From assembly GCF_050003625.1 (NCBI RefSeq), contig NC_134400.1, positions 66,358,126 to 66,422,125 of the forward strand: DNA of 64,000 bases, given 5' to 3'. Position 1 is the first letter of the stretch; the number at the start of each line of letters is the position of its first letter. This DNA comes from Haematobia irritans. Lineage: Eukaryota; Arthropoda; Insecta; Diptera; Muscidae. The notes under the pieces were generated by a model that saw only the letters and a list, made by a program, of their open reading frames with translations, was not told the origin of the DNA and searched no databases. The translations under genes were made by a program, and so were the position numbers. Below are positions 54,893 through 64,000 of this stretch, in pieces.

Positions 54893-56283
54893 TTATATTT
54901 CATTATTTATGAACTGAGAATTGCTGTTGGACACTAATAATGATGTGTGGACCGATTGGTTTGAGGCAGACGTATTTTGAACAAAAGTTGAATTTGTGGG
55001 AATATTTGAGTTATTTTGAACAGATGTAGATACATTGGGTTCAATCATACCATGTTCGTTGTTGTGAGTTTGATTAAGTTGTGGGCGACTATTTTGCATT
55101 TGGACTTGTGGGGCTTGAAGAGGTTCTATATGTAGCAAACTATTATGTTTAGCCGAGCATGTCCGGCAGCTACTTGAGAGGCAAGATTTGTCATTGTGGC
55201 CTTTTTTAAGGCAATTAAGACATACGCCTAGACGTTTTACTTCTTTGAATCGCTGATATGGTGTTTGCGATTGAAAATGTGGGCATTTATATATCGAATG
55301 CGATTGAGAGTTGCATACCAAACAATTTATGGTGTTAGATGTTACTACTTATGATCTTTTACGCATATTAGGGTTAGATCCCACCTGCTCTATTGGTCGA
55401 TTCAATTCTGCATTTTCCATCGTCTGACATCTTTTCTGCAGGAAAATGCCCATCGAATTCCATGTCGGGATTTCATTAACCGGTGTCTGCTCTTCCCACT
55501 TACGTTGTGTCTCGATATCCTATTTGCGACTAATGATATTTATTAGCAAGCAGTCTGCAATCTGTTCCTTGGTACCCATTGAAAATAAAGCCTGTAAATG
55601 TGAATTTACCGTGTCACTCAAGTGTCTCAACTTCGACACTGATCCTGCCTCAACGTTACCAATCGCCACAATATCTCGAATATGTGCCTGAAAATGTAAA
55701 CGCTTGTTATCAAATCTCTTTTTTAAAATTTCAATAGCCTTTTCAAAGCTGCGCCAGACAAGCTAGACCTTAGATGCTGAAATTTTTCAATTCTTGTCAA
55801 CTCAGCATCGCTGTGAACCACGGTCGAAAACATAGAATAAAAATCCGGCCACTCAGTATAAGAACCACTAAACACTGGGATTTTTATAACAGGGAGTCGA
55901 GTTTTTTGCGGCTGTATTACAATTTAATTACGATCTATAGTCGATTGTCTCACAAAAGGCGGGTGGGTACCATTGCGCCCCAATTCACATGCCATAATTC
56001 GCCGAGTTAATATTGTCTTGGCTGAAGTGTAGATTGATAGCGCTTGAGTTGGAATACTGCTTTCTATTTCGTTGTTGTCCTCACGCTCGAGACTTTCTTG
56101 CGCCGATTCGAAACCATCGTATAGCTTATTTAAAACTTCCAGTTTTACAGAGGCTGTAGCTTCATCAAAATCGTCCACATTAGCGTTTTTCAATCCCCTT
56201 TCGAAATTTTCTAATTGCAGCTTTAATATTTTTGTTTTGTGCTTAAAGAACGATTCCATACCAGTTGGCTGAGGGTTACTCAT
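54893..56283 (-). pseudogene. BEL/Pao Gag with CCHC knuckles
   Basis: Starts MSNPQPTGMESFFKHKTKIL shortly after the primer site. The N-terminal part (55924-56283) ends at TAA and continues in frame with RLPVIKIPVFSGSYTEWPDF and ELTRIEKFQHLRSSLSG. There is a frameshift near 55740, then RDIVAIGNVEAGSVSKL, and a stop near 55350. The C-terminal part has zinc knuckles CLVCNSQSHSIYKC and CLNCLKKGHNDKSC plus CRTCSAKHN. It is an RNA-binding particle protein in functional relatives. The SINE truncates its end at 54892. Confidence 0.88.
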
Positions 56284-56289
56284 CTTAAG

Positions 56290-56307
56290 ATCACGTCGGG
56301 GTCACCA
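56290..56307 (-). promoter_or_regulatory. BEL primer-binding site, tRNA-Trp type
   Basis: The minus strand reads TGGTGACCCCGACGTGAT, complementary to the 3' end of eukaryotic tRNA-Trp (ATCACGTCGGGGTCA plus CCA) over 18 nt. It lies 6 bp inside the 5' LTR edge at 56314. Confidence 0.75.
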
Positions 56308-56313
56308 AATTTA

Positions 56314-57090
56314 TGTTGACGAGCAATCGAAATACACGTATATGATGCAAATGTTCAAAAGTTCCAAAAAACAGATCAGCGTAAAAATTCAAATTTTATT
56401 TTTAATTCTTCGAAAGAATTATGCTTCCAAAATAAACTCGAATGTTCAATAAACAGGTGTATTTTTATTTCAAAATTATAACTATATGTTATGTATGTAA
56501 TGTTGTTTGTACAACATGGCGACAATGAACAAAAAACAAATACACGCAGAGAAAAAACATGATTGTCACAATCATATTCGAAGAGCAAAATAATATGATA
56601 GGAGCTATTTTTGCGGTAGGAGCTATTTTATGGTATTCATTAAAAACGTTATTCTTCTAGTTAAAAGAACATGGTCACAACCTAAAATGTTTTGATCTTT
56701 ATGAAAAAACTTTTTTCAACGTCGAAAAAAGGACGCCACTTGAGAAAAGAAAACACAAAATTAACTTTATTTATTTGTTTTTATTTATTTATAAACTAAT
56801 TCATTGTTTATTTGTATTTATAATGCCGTTCAAGCAAACATCATGAGAGCCAAAATTTTAGGTTGCATGCCTTTTATACAAAGTGAGCTGAGCTTTCAAA
56901 ACAGTTATTTCTTGTAGCTAAATAAATTCAAGAGAGCATAGCTATGCGTAAAATAATTACAAGCAATAAAATGTTTGGTTTTGATAATAATTAATACACT
57001 GGCAAAAATTGGAACTTTTAAATAAAATAAATATTGAACATTTTTAAAATAAAATTCAATATTATAAAATAAAATACACTGCATCTTAAC
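56314..57090 (-). repeat. BEL/Pao 5' LTR (right), 777 bp with insertion
   Basis: Matches 35331-35824 with about 300 bp inserted at 56543-56845. It ends GCATCTTAAC, one base short of the other LTR's end, next to the TCCATA target repeat. Confidence 0.88.
56543..56845 (+). mobile_element. CACGCAGAG-family TA-MITE, copy 4, truncated
   Basis: Left end CACGCAGAGAAAAAACATG after TA in the BEL LTR. The sequence then matches copy 1 with internal deletions and stops mid-element at GCAAACATCAT, having lost its right end plus about 18 bp of LTR. Confidence 0.8.
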
Positions 57091-57309
57091 TCCATATATG
57101 AATTCAATTCAGTTAAGTTTTTCATTCTGTAGTATAGTGGTACATAAATATAGGAAAATGTTAACTAATATATGGGATGCATTCTACCTAATTTCTACGA
57201 AAATCATATCGTCCAAACAAATAAAAATGTCTTTGGCGCTATACGAAGTTCAACTTTCTTCAGAATGAGTTCATTTTAACTTAAAGAAGGGGTCACTTTT
57301 TTCTGGGTG

Positions 57310-57500
57310 CATATACATATATGTATCGTCCAATTTTCCCAAATTTAACTATAAAATGCTTATTTAATAACCAATCTTACTCAAATTCGGCAGAATGTAA
57401 TCTTCTGTAGTAGTTACTATACCTGCAAAAAATCATCGAAATCAGTTCAGATTTATATATAACTCCCATATATATATATCGACAAATTTTCCCAATTTTG
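57310..57500 (+). repeat. DINE-like module piece, right of the nested complex
   Basis: Continuation of 33900-34205 across the whole nest: CATATACATATATGTATCG, then ATCAGTTCAGATTTATATAT and CTCCCATATATATATATC. Confidence 0.65.
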
Positions 57501-58060
57501 CCCTTATTTTGGTTCTCTTGTGGCTTTCACACTTCCTTTTAATATAATTATTTGTATTTTAATTAGTTTTTCGTCGATTTTATGTGGTATTTAATTTTTT
57601 CAGGAAGTAAATATAGCATTTTTATGTTTTTTGTTTTTCAGCAAAAATGAGAATAATTCGCTATTTTTATCTTCTCTATTTCTAAAAAAATTACAATTAA
57701 TTTAGTATGGGCAAGTTTGGGCAGACAAACTTTACAGCACGTAAAAGTATACTTGCACACAAACTATAACAAGAAAAGATTTTCATCAGCAATCGTTAAC
57801 AAATCTAGTTCTATTCCTCGCAAATTAAAGTATGCACTACAATCCACATTTAAAAGTTTTCTTCATTCACTTTTATTGCGAAAACAATTAAGCGCGAAAT
57901 CTTTCAATTTTTGCTTTGCTTGAGGACACACAACTTGTATAAATGTTGGTAAATATTGTAAGCTTTTTTGTAATGAACAGGGTTGCCAAGTTTTAAATTA
58001 AACTTTCGATTAGTACTTTCCAAGATGTTCTAAAGTAATTTCAATTCGACCATCCAATAA
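57501..58060. other. AT-rich, no gene supported
   Basis: Contains one 68-codon frame without recognisable features. No repeats noted. Confidence 0.35.
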
Positions 58061-58223
58061 TTTATCATTTTGAAAATTTTACTTTTTGCCGCTGTTTTGC
58101 TATGTCCGCCCATCGTGCCGGATAGCTGTGCACAATTGGAGACTCATTTCGTGAAATGCCGAGAGAATTCCTGCTCCAACACCAGTTACGACTCTCCGTC
58201 AAACATCATCCAAACACAAACAG
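58061..58223 (+). CDS. Weak candidate exon with signal-peptide-like start
   Basis: The open frame reads FIILKILLFAAVLLCPPIVP then DSCAQLETHFVKCRENSC and SNTSYDSPSNII, reaching a donor-like CAG/GTTAGT at 58221-58228. A hydrophobic run followed by Cys-rich, polar sequence is what the first exon of a small secreted protein looks like, and the segment is GC-richer than its flanks. Against it: no ATG begins the frame (TAA is at 58058-58060) and no acceptor AG precedes it. It may be an exon that lost its start, or chance. Not recognised. Confidence 0.25.
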
Positions 58224-58416
58224 GTTAGTCTGCATTATTTCTTTGCTCGAACATTTATTCCTGCTGATAGTGCGACAGTAATAAGATCAAGGGTAATTGC
58301 GTGCGATTATATTAAAAGAAGAGCAAACAACGTGATTTTTCGAAAATATTTCATATAAAGATTGGTAATTATAATTCCATCGTATTTCTGTGGCGAAATG
58401 GCAAAATTTGGTAAGA

Positions 58417-58470
58417 AACTTGGTTATATCCATCTTAAATAAAACTTGGTTATATCCATCTTAAATAAAA
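58417..58470 (+). repeat. 26-bp direct duplication
   Basis: AACTTGGTTATATCCATC..AAATAA occurs twice in tandem, unit about 26 bp. Confidence 0.9.
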
Positions 58471-59310
58471 TCCTTACACAAACCTCTGGGAATTGATTAG
58501 TGATTGCCGGTATACAGTATTCGGTTGCCTAGAATTTAATCTTTTTTCCTTTCTTTCTTTTGCTCTTTTTCCAAATTTCAATATCACTTCGATAATTTTC
58601 GATTTTCAGTTCTTCCTATTAGAAATACGATGGTGAGAAGTGATACTTTACTCCTCTACATATGTGAGAGCATTGTGTACATTCCCACCCCTTTAGTCTC
58701 ATCTTTTATGCAGTCACAGAATTCTTCATTTTATGGCTTTTTATTTTACTTAGCTTTTGTTTTGACTTTTGTGTTGCTAATTATTCTCAATTTTTTTTTT
58801 AATTTTTAATCTTAATTTTTTCCTAATTCTTTCGATTTTTGCTTATTCGTCTCCATTTTTTCTAATTCTTATCGGATTTTTGTTATTTTGCTAATTTCTT
58901 CCTCGAAATTTTTTGGTGATTTTTCCTACGCTTTAGCGACATATTCTCTCTCCCCGCTGTTGGAATGTACCTTTCTCCCTAATCTTCAGAAAGTGATGTC
59001 GAATCCCATATGTATGTAGATCTATGCTTGCGTCCCATGATTCCACTTCATTTCTCCGTAAATAGAAAAAATAAAAAAACCAACCTAGCACACAACTATC
59101 TCTTATTTTCATTTGTACTGGACAATTCGACTCATTTTTATCTCGTTCATTCATGTGGATTATGTTTGGGAGTAGCATATCATTGAATTTGAATTAGTCT
59201 TTAGAAGTTTTCCGTACTAATTTTCGAGATACCCATTTTATTGGTAATGTAATCTCTACCGAGATTTCAGTCACATCTTCTTTTTCCTCACGGAAATATT
59301 TGAAAACTTT
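58471..59310. other. No gene recognised
   Basis: AT- and T-rich sequence. The minus frame at 58933-59178 has no features. An inverted pair (CCATCGTATTTCT near 58379 and AGAAATACGATGG near 58621) suggests a remnant element. Confidence 0.35.
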
Positions 59311-59826
59311 TTATACCTTAAACCACATAGAGGTCAGGGTATAATAATTTTGATCTGCGAAAAATATTGATTTTAGACCCCATAAAATATATACCGAAAA
59401 TTTGCCCCAAATAACCTTATTTTTGACCATAGTGGCCTCATTCAATACAATTCAATACAAGGTAATCTCCTGTAGTATCAACCAAACCTGCAAAATATAA
59501 TCCAAATCGGTTCAGTTTTAGATATAGCTCCCATATATATATATATATGTCGATTTACGCTAATTGAGCGATTTCCTCTTTTTTAATAATGGACTCAATA
59601 TTAGTGGCATACTAACTCTATAGCCTCTAATATCAGGCATTTCTGTTCAGGTTGTGATAAAACTCCCATAAACATGTACCCCTTAATGTTCTTAAATATG
59701 GAAATGCGGTTTATCTCCCTAACCTATACCATTGATACCCCACAAACAATGTTTACTTATTCAGTAGGTGTGGTTTAGGGTATGATATAGTCGTCCTCGC
59801 CCGACTTTGTACATTACTCACTTGTT
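59311..59826 (+). mobile_element. Helentron/DINE-like repeat H2, short
   Basis: Head ATACCTTAAACCACATAGAGG with AGGGTATAATAA; one or two ATCGGTTCAGTTTTAGATAT modules; tail GGGTATGATATAGTCG with CGCCCGACTTTGTACATTAC and CACTTG. It looks complete but diverged. Confidence 0.6.
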
Positions 59827-59898
59827 TGAATATTGATTTGTATGGCGTGCCTTGGAATTTTTCTTCCTAATTCTTTCTTGGCCTGAATTTAATACATA

Positions 59899-60122
59899 CA
59901 CCTAGACCTCGCTTTGCGTCGCAGATACGTTAAAAAAAAAAAAAAAAAAAAAAAAGCGAACTGAAACGACACAAAGTGAATTATGAGTTTCTGTGGCAAA
60001 GATTGGAGATAGACTTCCAACTTCGAAAATCTATCGACGCAAAGTGAAAACTAGTACTAATTCAGCAGCGACGCAACTTCGAAACAACGCAAAACGAAAC
60101 GACGCAAAGCGAGGCCTAGGTG
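59899..60122. mobile_element. 224-bp TA-flanked MITE (CACCTAG ends)
   Basis: CACCTAGACCTCGCTTTGCG and the inverse ending CGCAAAGCGAGGCCTAGGTG, with TA on both sides (59897-59898 and 60123-60124). A poly(A) run near 59932 and repeated CGACGCAAAG motifs lie inside. No coding. Confidence 0.85.
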
Positions 60123-60126
60123 TATA

Positions 60127-61640
60127 TTTATACCCTTCACCACTACTGTGGTACAGGGTATAATAAGTGTGCATTTGTATGTAACGCCAAGAAGGAAAAG
60201 TCTGAGACCCATCGTTTAGTATACCGATCGTCCTAGAATTAAATTCTGAGTCGATTTAGCGATGTCCGCCTGTCTGTCTGTCTGTCCGTCTGTCTGTCTG
60301 TCTGTTGATGTAGTTTTGTGTGCAAAGTACAGCTCGCAGTTTTAGTCCGATTGTCCTAAAATTTGGTATAGGGTCCTGCTTCGGCTCAAAGACGATCCCT
60401 ATTGATTTTGGTTCAGATTTAGATATAGCTGCCATATATATTTTTCACCGATCTGGTCATAATTGGCGTGTATATCAACCGATCTTCCTCAAATTCCGTA
60501 CATCCGAATATTTTACGAGTCTCGAAAAACTTGCAAAATATCAGCCAAATCGGTTCAGATTTAGATATAGCTCCCATATATAGCTTTCGCCCGATTTACA
60601 CTCATTTGCCCACAGAGGCCAATTTTTTGCTCCGATTTAGTTGAAATTTTGCACAGGGAGTAGAATTAGCATTGTAGCTATGCGTGTCAAATTTGGTTGA
60701 AATCGGTTCAGATTTAGATATAGCTCCATATATAGCTTTCCCCCGATTTACACTCAAATGACCGCAGAGGCCAATTTTTAACTCCGATTTAGTTGAAATT
60801 TTGCACAGGGAGTATAATTAGCATTGTAGCTATGCGTGCCAAATTTGGTTGAAATCGGTTTAGATTTAGATATAGCTCCCATATATAGCTTTCGCCCGAT
60901 TTACACTCATATGACCACAGCGGCCAATTTTTTGCTCCGATTTAGTTGAAATTTTGCACAGGGAGTAGAATTAGCATTGTAGCTATGCGTGCCAAATTTG
61001 GTTGAAATCGGTTCAGATTTAGATATATCTCCCATATATAGCTTTCGCCCGATTTACACTCATATGACCGTAGAGGCCAATTTTTAACTCCGATTTAGTT
61101 GAAATTTTACACAGGGAGTAGAATTAGCATTGTAGTTATGCGGGCAAAATTTGGTTGAAATCGGTTCAGATTGAGATATAGCTCCCATATATATGTTTTT
61201 CTGATTTCGACAAAAATGGTCAAAATACCAACATTTTCCTTGTAAAATCGCCACTGCTTAGTCGAAAAGTTGTAAAAATGACTCTAATTTTCCTAAACTT
61301 CTAATGCATATATATCGAGCGATAAATCATAAATAAACTTTTGCGAAGTTTTCTTAAAATTGCTCCAGATTTAAATGTTTCCCATATTTTTTTACTAACA
61401 TTGTGTTCCACCCTAGTGCATTAGCCGACTTAAATTTTGAGTCTATAGATTTTGTAGAAGTCTATCAAATTCTGTCCAGATCGAGTGATATTTAAATGTA
61501 TATATTTGGGACAAACCTTTATATATACCCCCAACACATTTGACGGATGTGATATGGTATCGAAAATTTAGATCTACAAAGTGGTGCAGGGTATAATATA
61601 GTCGGCCCTGCCCGACTTTAGACTTTCCTTACTTGTTTTT
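60127..61640 (+). mobile_element. Helentron/DINE-like repeat H3, full length
   Basis: Head hairpin TACCCTTCACCACTACTGTG then GTACAGGGTATAATAAG; TGCATTTGTATGTAACGCC; (GTCT)n at about 60268-60304; then four to five direct modules of about 160 bp, each with TTGGTTGAAATCGGTTCAG, GCTCCCATATATAGCTTTC and GAAATTTTGCACAGGGAGTA; tail AGGGTATAATATAGTCGG, hairpin AGTCGG/CCCGACT, TTTAGACTTTCCTTACTTG. No protein coding. Module order and spacing make it a good reference copy for the family in this window. Confidence 0.65.
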
Positions 61641-62684
61641 CTTAATTTACTTTTTGCAATTGTCTTCCCTTCTACCACACTGTAAATATTGTGTTTTTCA
61701 TTAAATCGACTGACGTGACATTTAGACGTCATACTAAGTGTCTATTTTTTTTTTGGGATATACTTCTGTTTTTTATACCCTTCACCACAACTGTGGTACA
61801 GGGAATAATAAGTTTGTGCATTTGTATGTAACGCCAAGAAGGAAAAGTCTGAGACCCATCGTTTAGTATACCGATCGTCTTAGAATTAAATTCTGAGTCG
61901 ATTTAGCGATGTCCGTCTGTCTGTCCGTCTGTCTGTCTGTCTGTTGATGTATTTTTGTGTGCAAAGTACAGCTCGCAGTTTTAGTCCGATTGTCCTAAAA
62001 TTTGGTATAGGGTCCTCTTTCTGCTCAAAGACGATCCCTATTGTTTTTGGAAAAAATCGGTTCAGATTTAGATATAGCTGCCATATATATTTTTCACCGA
62101 TCTGGTCATAATTGGCGTGTATATCAACCGATCTTCGTCAAATTCCGTACATCCGAATATTTTATGAGTCTCGAAAAACTTGCAAAATATCAGCCAAATC
62201 GGTTCAGATTTAGATATAGCTCCCATATATAGCTTTCGCCCGATTTACACTCATTTGCCCACAGAGGCCAAGCTTTTGCTCCGATTTAGTTGAAATTTTG
62301 CACAGGGAGTATAATTAGCATTGTACGTATGCGTGCCAAATTTGGTTGAAATCGGTTCAGATTTAGATATAGCTCCCATATATATCTTTCGTCCGATTTG
62401 AACTTATATGGCCACAAAAGTCCGAGTTTTGATGTTATTTGCTTCAAATTTTGCACAAGAGGTACGTTTAATAGTATCGTTAAGTGTGTCAAATTTTGCT
62501 AAAATCGGTTAATATTTAGATATAGCTCACATATATATCTTTCGCCCGATTTGGACTTATATGGTCTCAAAAGCCAGAGTTTTGCCCTGACTTACTTCAA
62601 ATTTTGCACAAGCGGTACTTTTAACGATACTATTGTATGTGCGAAATATTGTCAAAATCGATTCAGATTTAGATATAGCTCCCA

Positions 62685-62925
<241 letters not shown>

Positions 62926-63628
62926 CGTCCGATTTGGCCTCCAAATCCAGGGTTTTGACGTGATTTGCTTCAAATTTCGCACAAGGAGGACGTTTAGTAG
63001 TGTAGGTAATTGTGGCAAATTTGGTTGAAATCGGTTCAGATTTAGATATGGCTCCCATATATATCTCCCGTCCGATTTGCACTCATATGACCAGGTGGGC
63101 CAAAGTTACGTGAAATTTCGCATAGATAGCAGATTTAGTCACAATTGGTTCAGATTGTATATAGCTCTCATATATACGTACACCAGAGTTGGGGAAATGT
63201 GGTAGACTGTTTCATATTTTAGACCAATTTTCAATGGGATTTTCCTCCAATTGACAGGATAGTTTCTTCAGATAATACAAATATGGCTAAAATTCTCACA
63301 CTTTACACAAAATTCTGTGATGATTTCCCCATATCTTAGCCATATCCTACACACTGAAATGCCAAAATTTCCACAGAACGGATGAGTTTTAAATAAGGCT
63401 CCAAGTCGCCCGACTAGACCAAATAATATATCACAACCCACACTTGAGCACATATCTTGGCGAGATCTAACCAATATCCTTGTAAAATCGCCACTGATGA
63501 GTAGCCAAAATTGTAAACATTACTCTAATTGTCTTATATCTCGAATACATATGTATCGCCTGAAAAATCATAAATCTCTTTTGTACAATTGCATTAAAAT
63601 CTCTCTCGCTTCATATTTCCCATATTTT

Positions 63629-63769
63629 TATACCCTTCACCACTACTGTGGTACAGGGTATAATAAGTTTGTGCATTTGTATGTAACGCCAAGAAGGAAA
63701 TGTCTGAGACCCATCGTTTAGTATACCGATCGTCTTAGAATTAAATTCTGAGTCGATTTAGCGATGTCC

Positions 63770-63803
<34 letters not shown>

Positions 63804-63977
63804 AGAAGTACAAAAAATTGTTTCCATTAAAAGTATTTGTATCTGGAAATACAAACTTTTGTATAGCTCCCAGCAAATTTTAAGTAGTTGAGATAGTAAC
63901 ACAAATGTTTGTCTACATAGTGGTGAAGGGTATAATATAGTCGGCTCCGCCCGACTTTAGACTTTACTTACTTGTTT
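63629..63977 (+). mobile_element. Short complete Helentron/DINE-like element nested in H4
   Basis: Head TATACCCTTCACCACTACTG, (GTCT)n at 63768-63802, then only about 100 bp before the tail AGTGGTGAAGGGTATAATAT and hairpin AGTCGG/CCCGACT with ACTTACTTG. Flanks CCCATATTTT and TTTACTAACATTGTG join to the uninterrupted sequence seen at about 61380-61405, giving a filled/empty site pair without an obvious target duplication inside a T-run. Confidence 0.7.
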
Positions 63978-64000
63978 TTTTACTAACATTGTGTTCCACC

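Larger units (their letters stand above)
35331..57090 (-). mobile_element. BEL/Pao LTR retrotransposon with nested insertions
   Basis: Minus-strand element, 5' LTR at right and 3' LTR at left, with TCCATA flanking both outer edges (35325-35330 and 57091-57096) as the target duplication. Order on the minus strand: LTR, primer site, Gag with zinc knuckles, protease, RT, RNase H, integrase, polypurine tract, LTR. Gag and Pol bear several stops and frameshifts. At least five insertions lie inside: a MITE in the right LTR, a SINE in Gag, a TA-MITE before RT, a 323-bp MITE in RT, and a DD37E mariner after integrase. Homology to Pao/BEL rests on the YVDD RT, the RNase H/integrase layout and the DUF5641-like Pol C-terminus. 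Confidence 0.9.
34206..57309. mobile_element. Outer TIR element (CACCCAGAAAAAA) hosting a BEL nest
   Basis: Left end CACCCAGAAAAAAAGTG and right end CACTTTTTTCTGGGTG are inverted repeats. Outside them, TCCCA at the left and CATATACAT at the right rejoin to the module TCCCATATACATATATG, with CA duplicated. After subtracting the BEL element the parent is about 1.34 kb and has no transposase. The CA rather than TA border is unusual for a Tc1/mariner MITE. Confidence 0.6.

Noticed and set aside
58933..59178. 81-codon minus frame as a small gene
   Set aside because: Low complexity, no splice signals, no motif, AT-rich context.
60268..60304. CRISPR-like array from regularly spaced repeats
   Set aside because: The repeats are (GTCT)n microsatellite and transposon modules without unique spacers, in a eukaryotic sequence.

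Overview
The window looks like repeat-dominated nuclear DNA from a higher fly, probably a calyptrate such as a muscid. That is inferred from AT-rich non-coding DNA, GT-AG-like exon borders, and a typical dipteran transposon mix: BEL/Pao, LOA-like and CR1-like LINEs, Tc1/mariner types including DD37E, Helitron pieces, and tRNA-derived SINEs. There is no bacterial or viral gene organisation, rRNA, functional tRNA gene or CRISPR array. Nearly every long reading frame belongs to a mobile element. Only three or four short stretches look like host or domesticated coding sequence.

Layout. 1-1000: Helitron helicase relic (-). 1.0-9.1 kb: short repeats, two tRNA-headed SINE pieces, a TIR element with a tandem duplication (3.3-5.5 kb), and a mariner-type transposase relic inside an older TIR element (6.7-8.0 kb). 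9.2-17.4 kb: four fragments (A-D, both strands) of one LOA-like LINE. 17.5-18.8 kb: a minus-strand exon of an unrecognised insect gene family, split by a 461-bp MITE and carrying an internal 280-bp tandem duplication; a short minus-strand coding piece at 11.2-11.4 kb may be its downstream exon. 19.84-20.15 kb: a plausible 105-codon plus-strand exon. 21.2-21.6 kb: Tc1-like transposase relic. 23.6-32.2 kb: a modular Helentron/DINE-like repeat (-) interrupted by a near-intact 4.9-kb CR1-like LINE, a long (AT)n tract and a hAT-type MITE.

34.2-57.3 kb is a deep nest. A TIR element holds a BEL/Pao retrotransposon (LTRs 35331-35824 and 56314-57090; tRNA-Trp-type primer site; gag and pol on -). The BEL element was hit by a DD37E mariner, a 323-bp MITE, a TA-flanked MITE, a SINE and an LTR insertion. 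The mariner holds a full-length LOA-like LINE with open ORF1 and ORF2, and a 4.92-kb piece of this composite is tandemly duplicated almost without change. The SINE holds a 2.6-kb TIR element, which holds a second 323-bp MITE. 58.06-58.22 kb is a weak candidate secreted-protein exon. 59.3-64.0 kb is a field of Helentron/DINE-like repeats with (GTCT)n and (AT)n tracts.

How parts interact: the tRNA-derived SINE shares about 65 bp plus a (CCTAA)n tail with the LOA-like LINE 3' UTR. This points to a LINE/SINE partnership in which the LINE's reverse transcriptase mobilises the SINE. All calls were made by eye without searches; boundaries are good to a few bases where target duplications are quoted and to tens of bases elsewhere.
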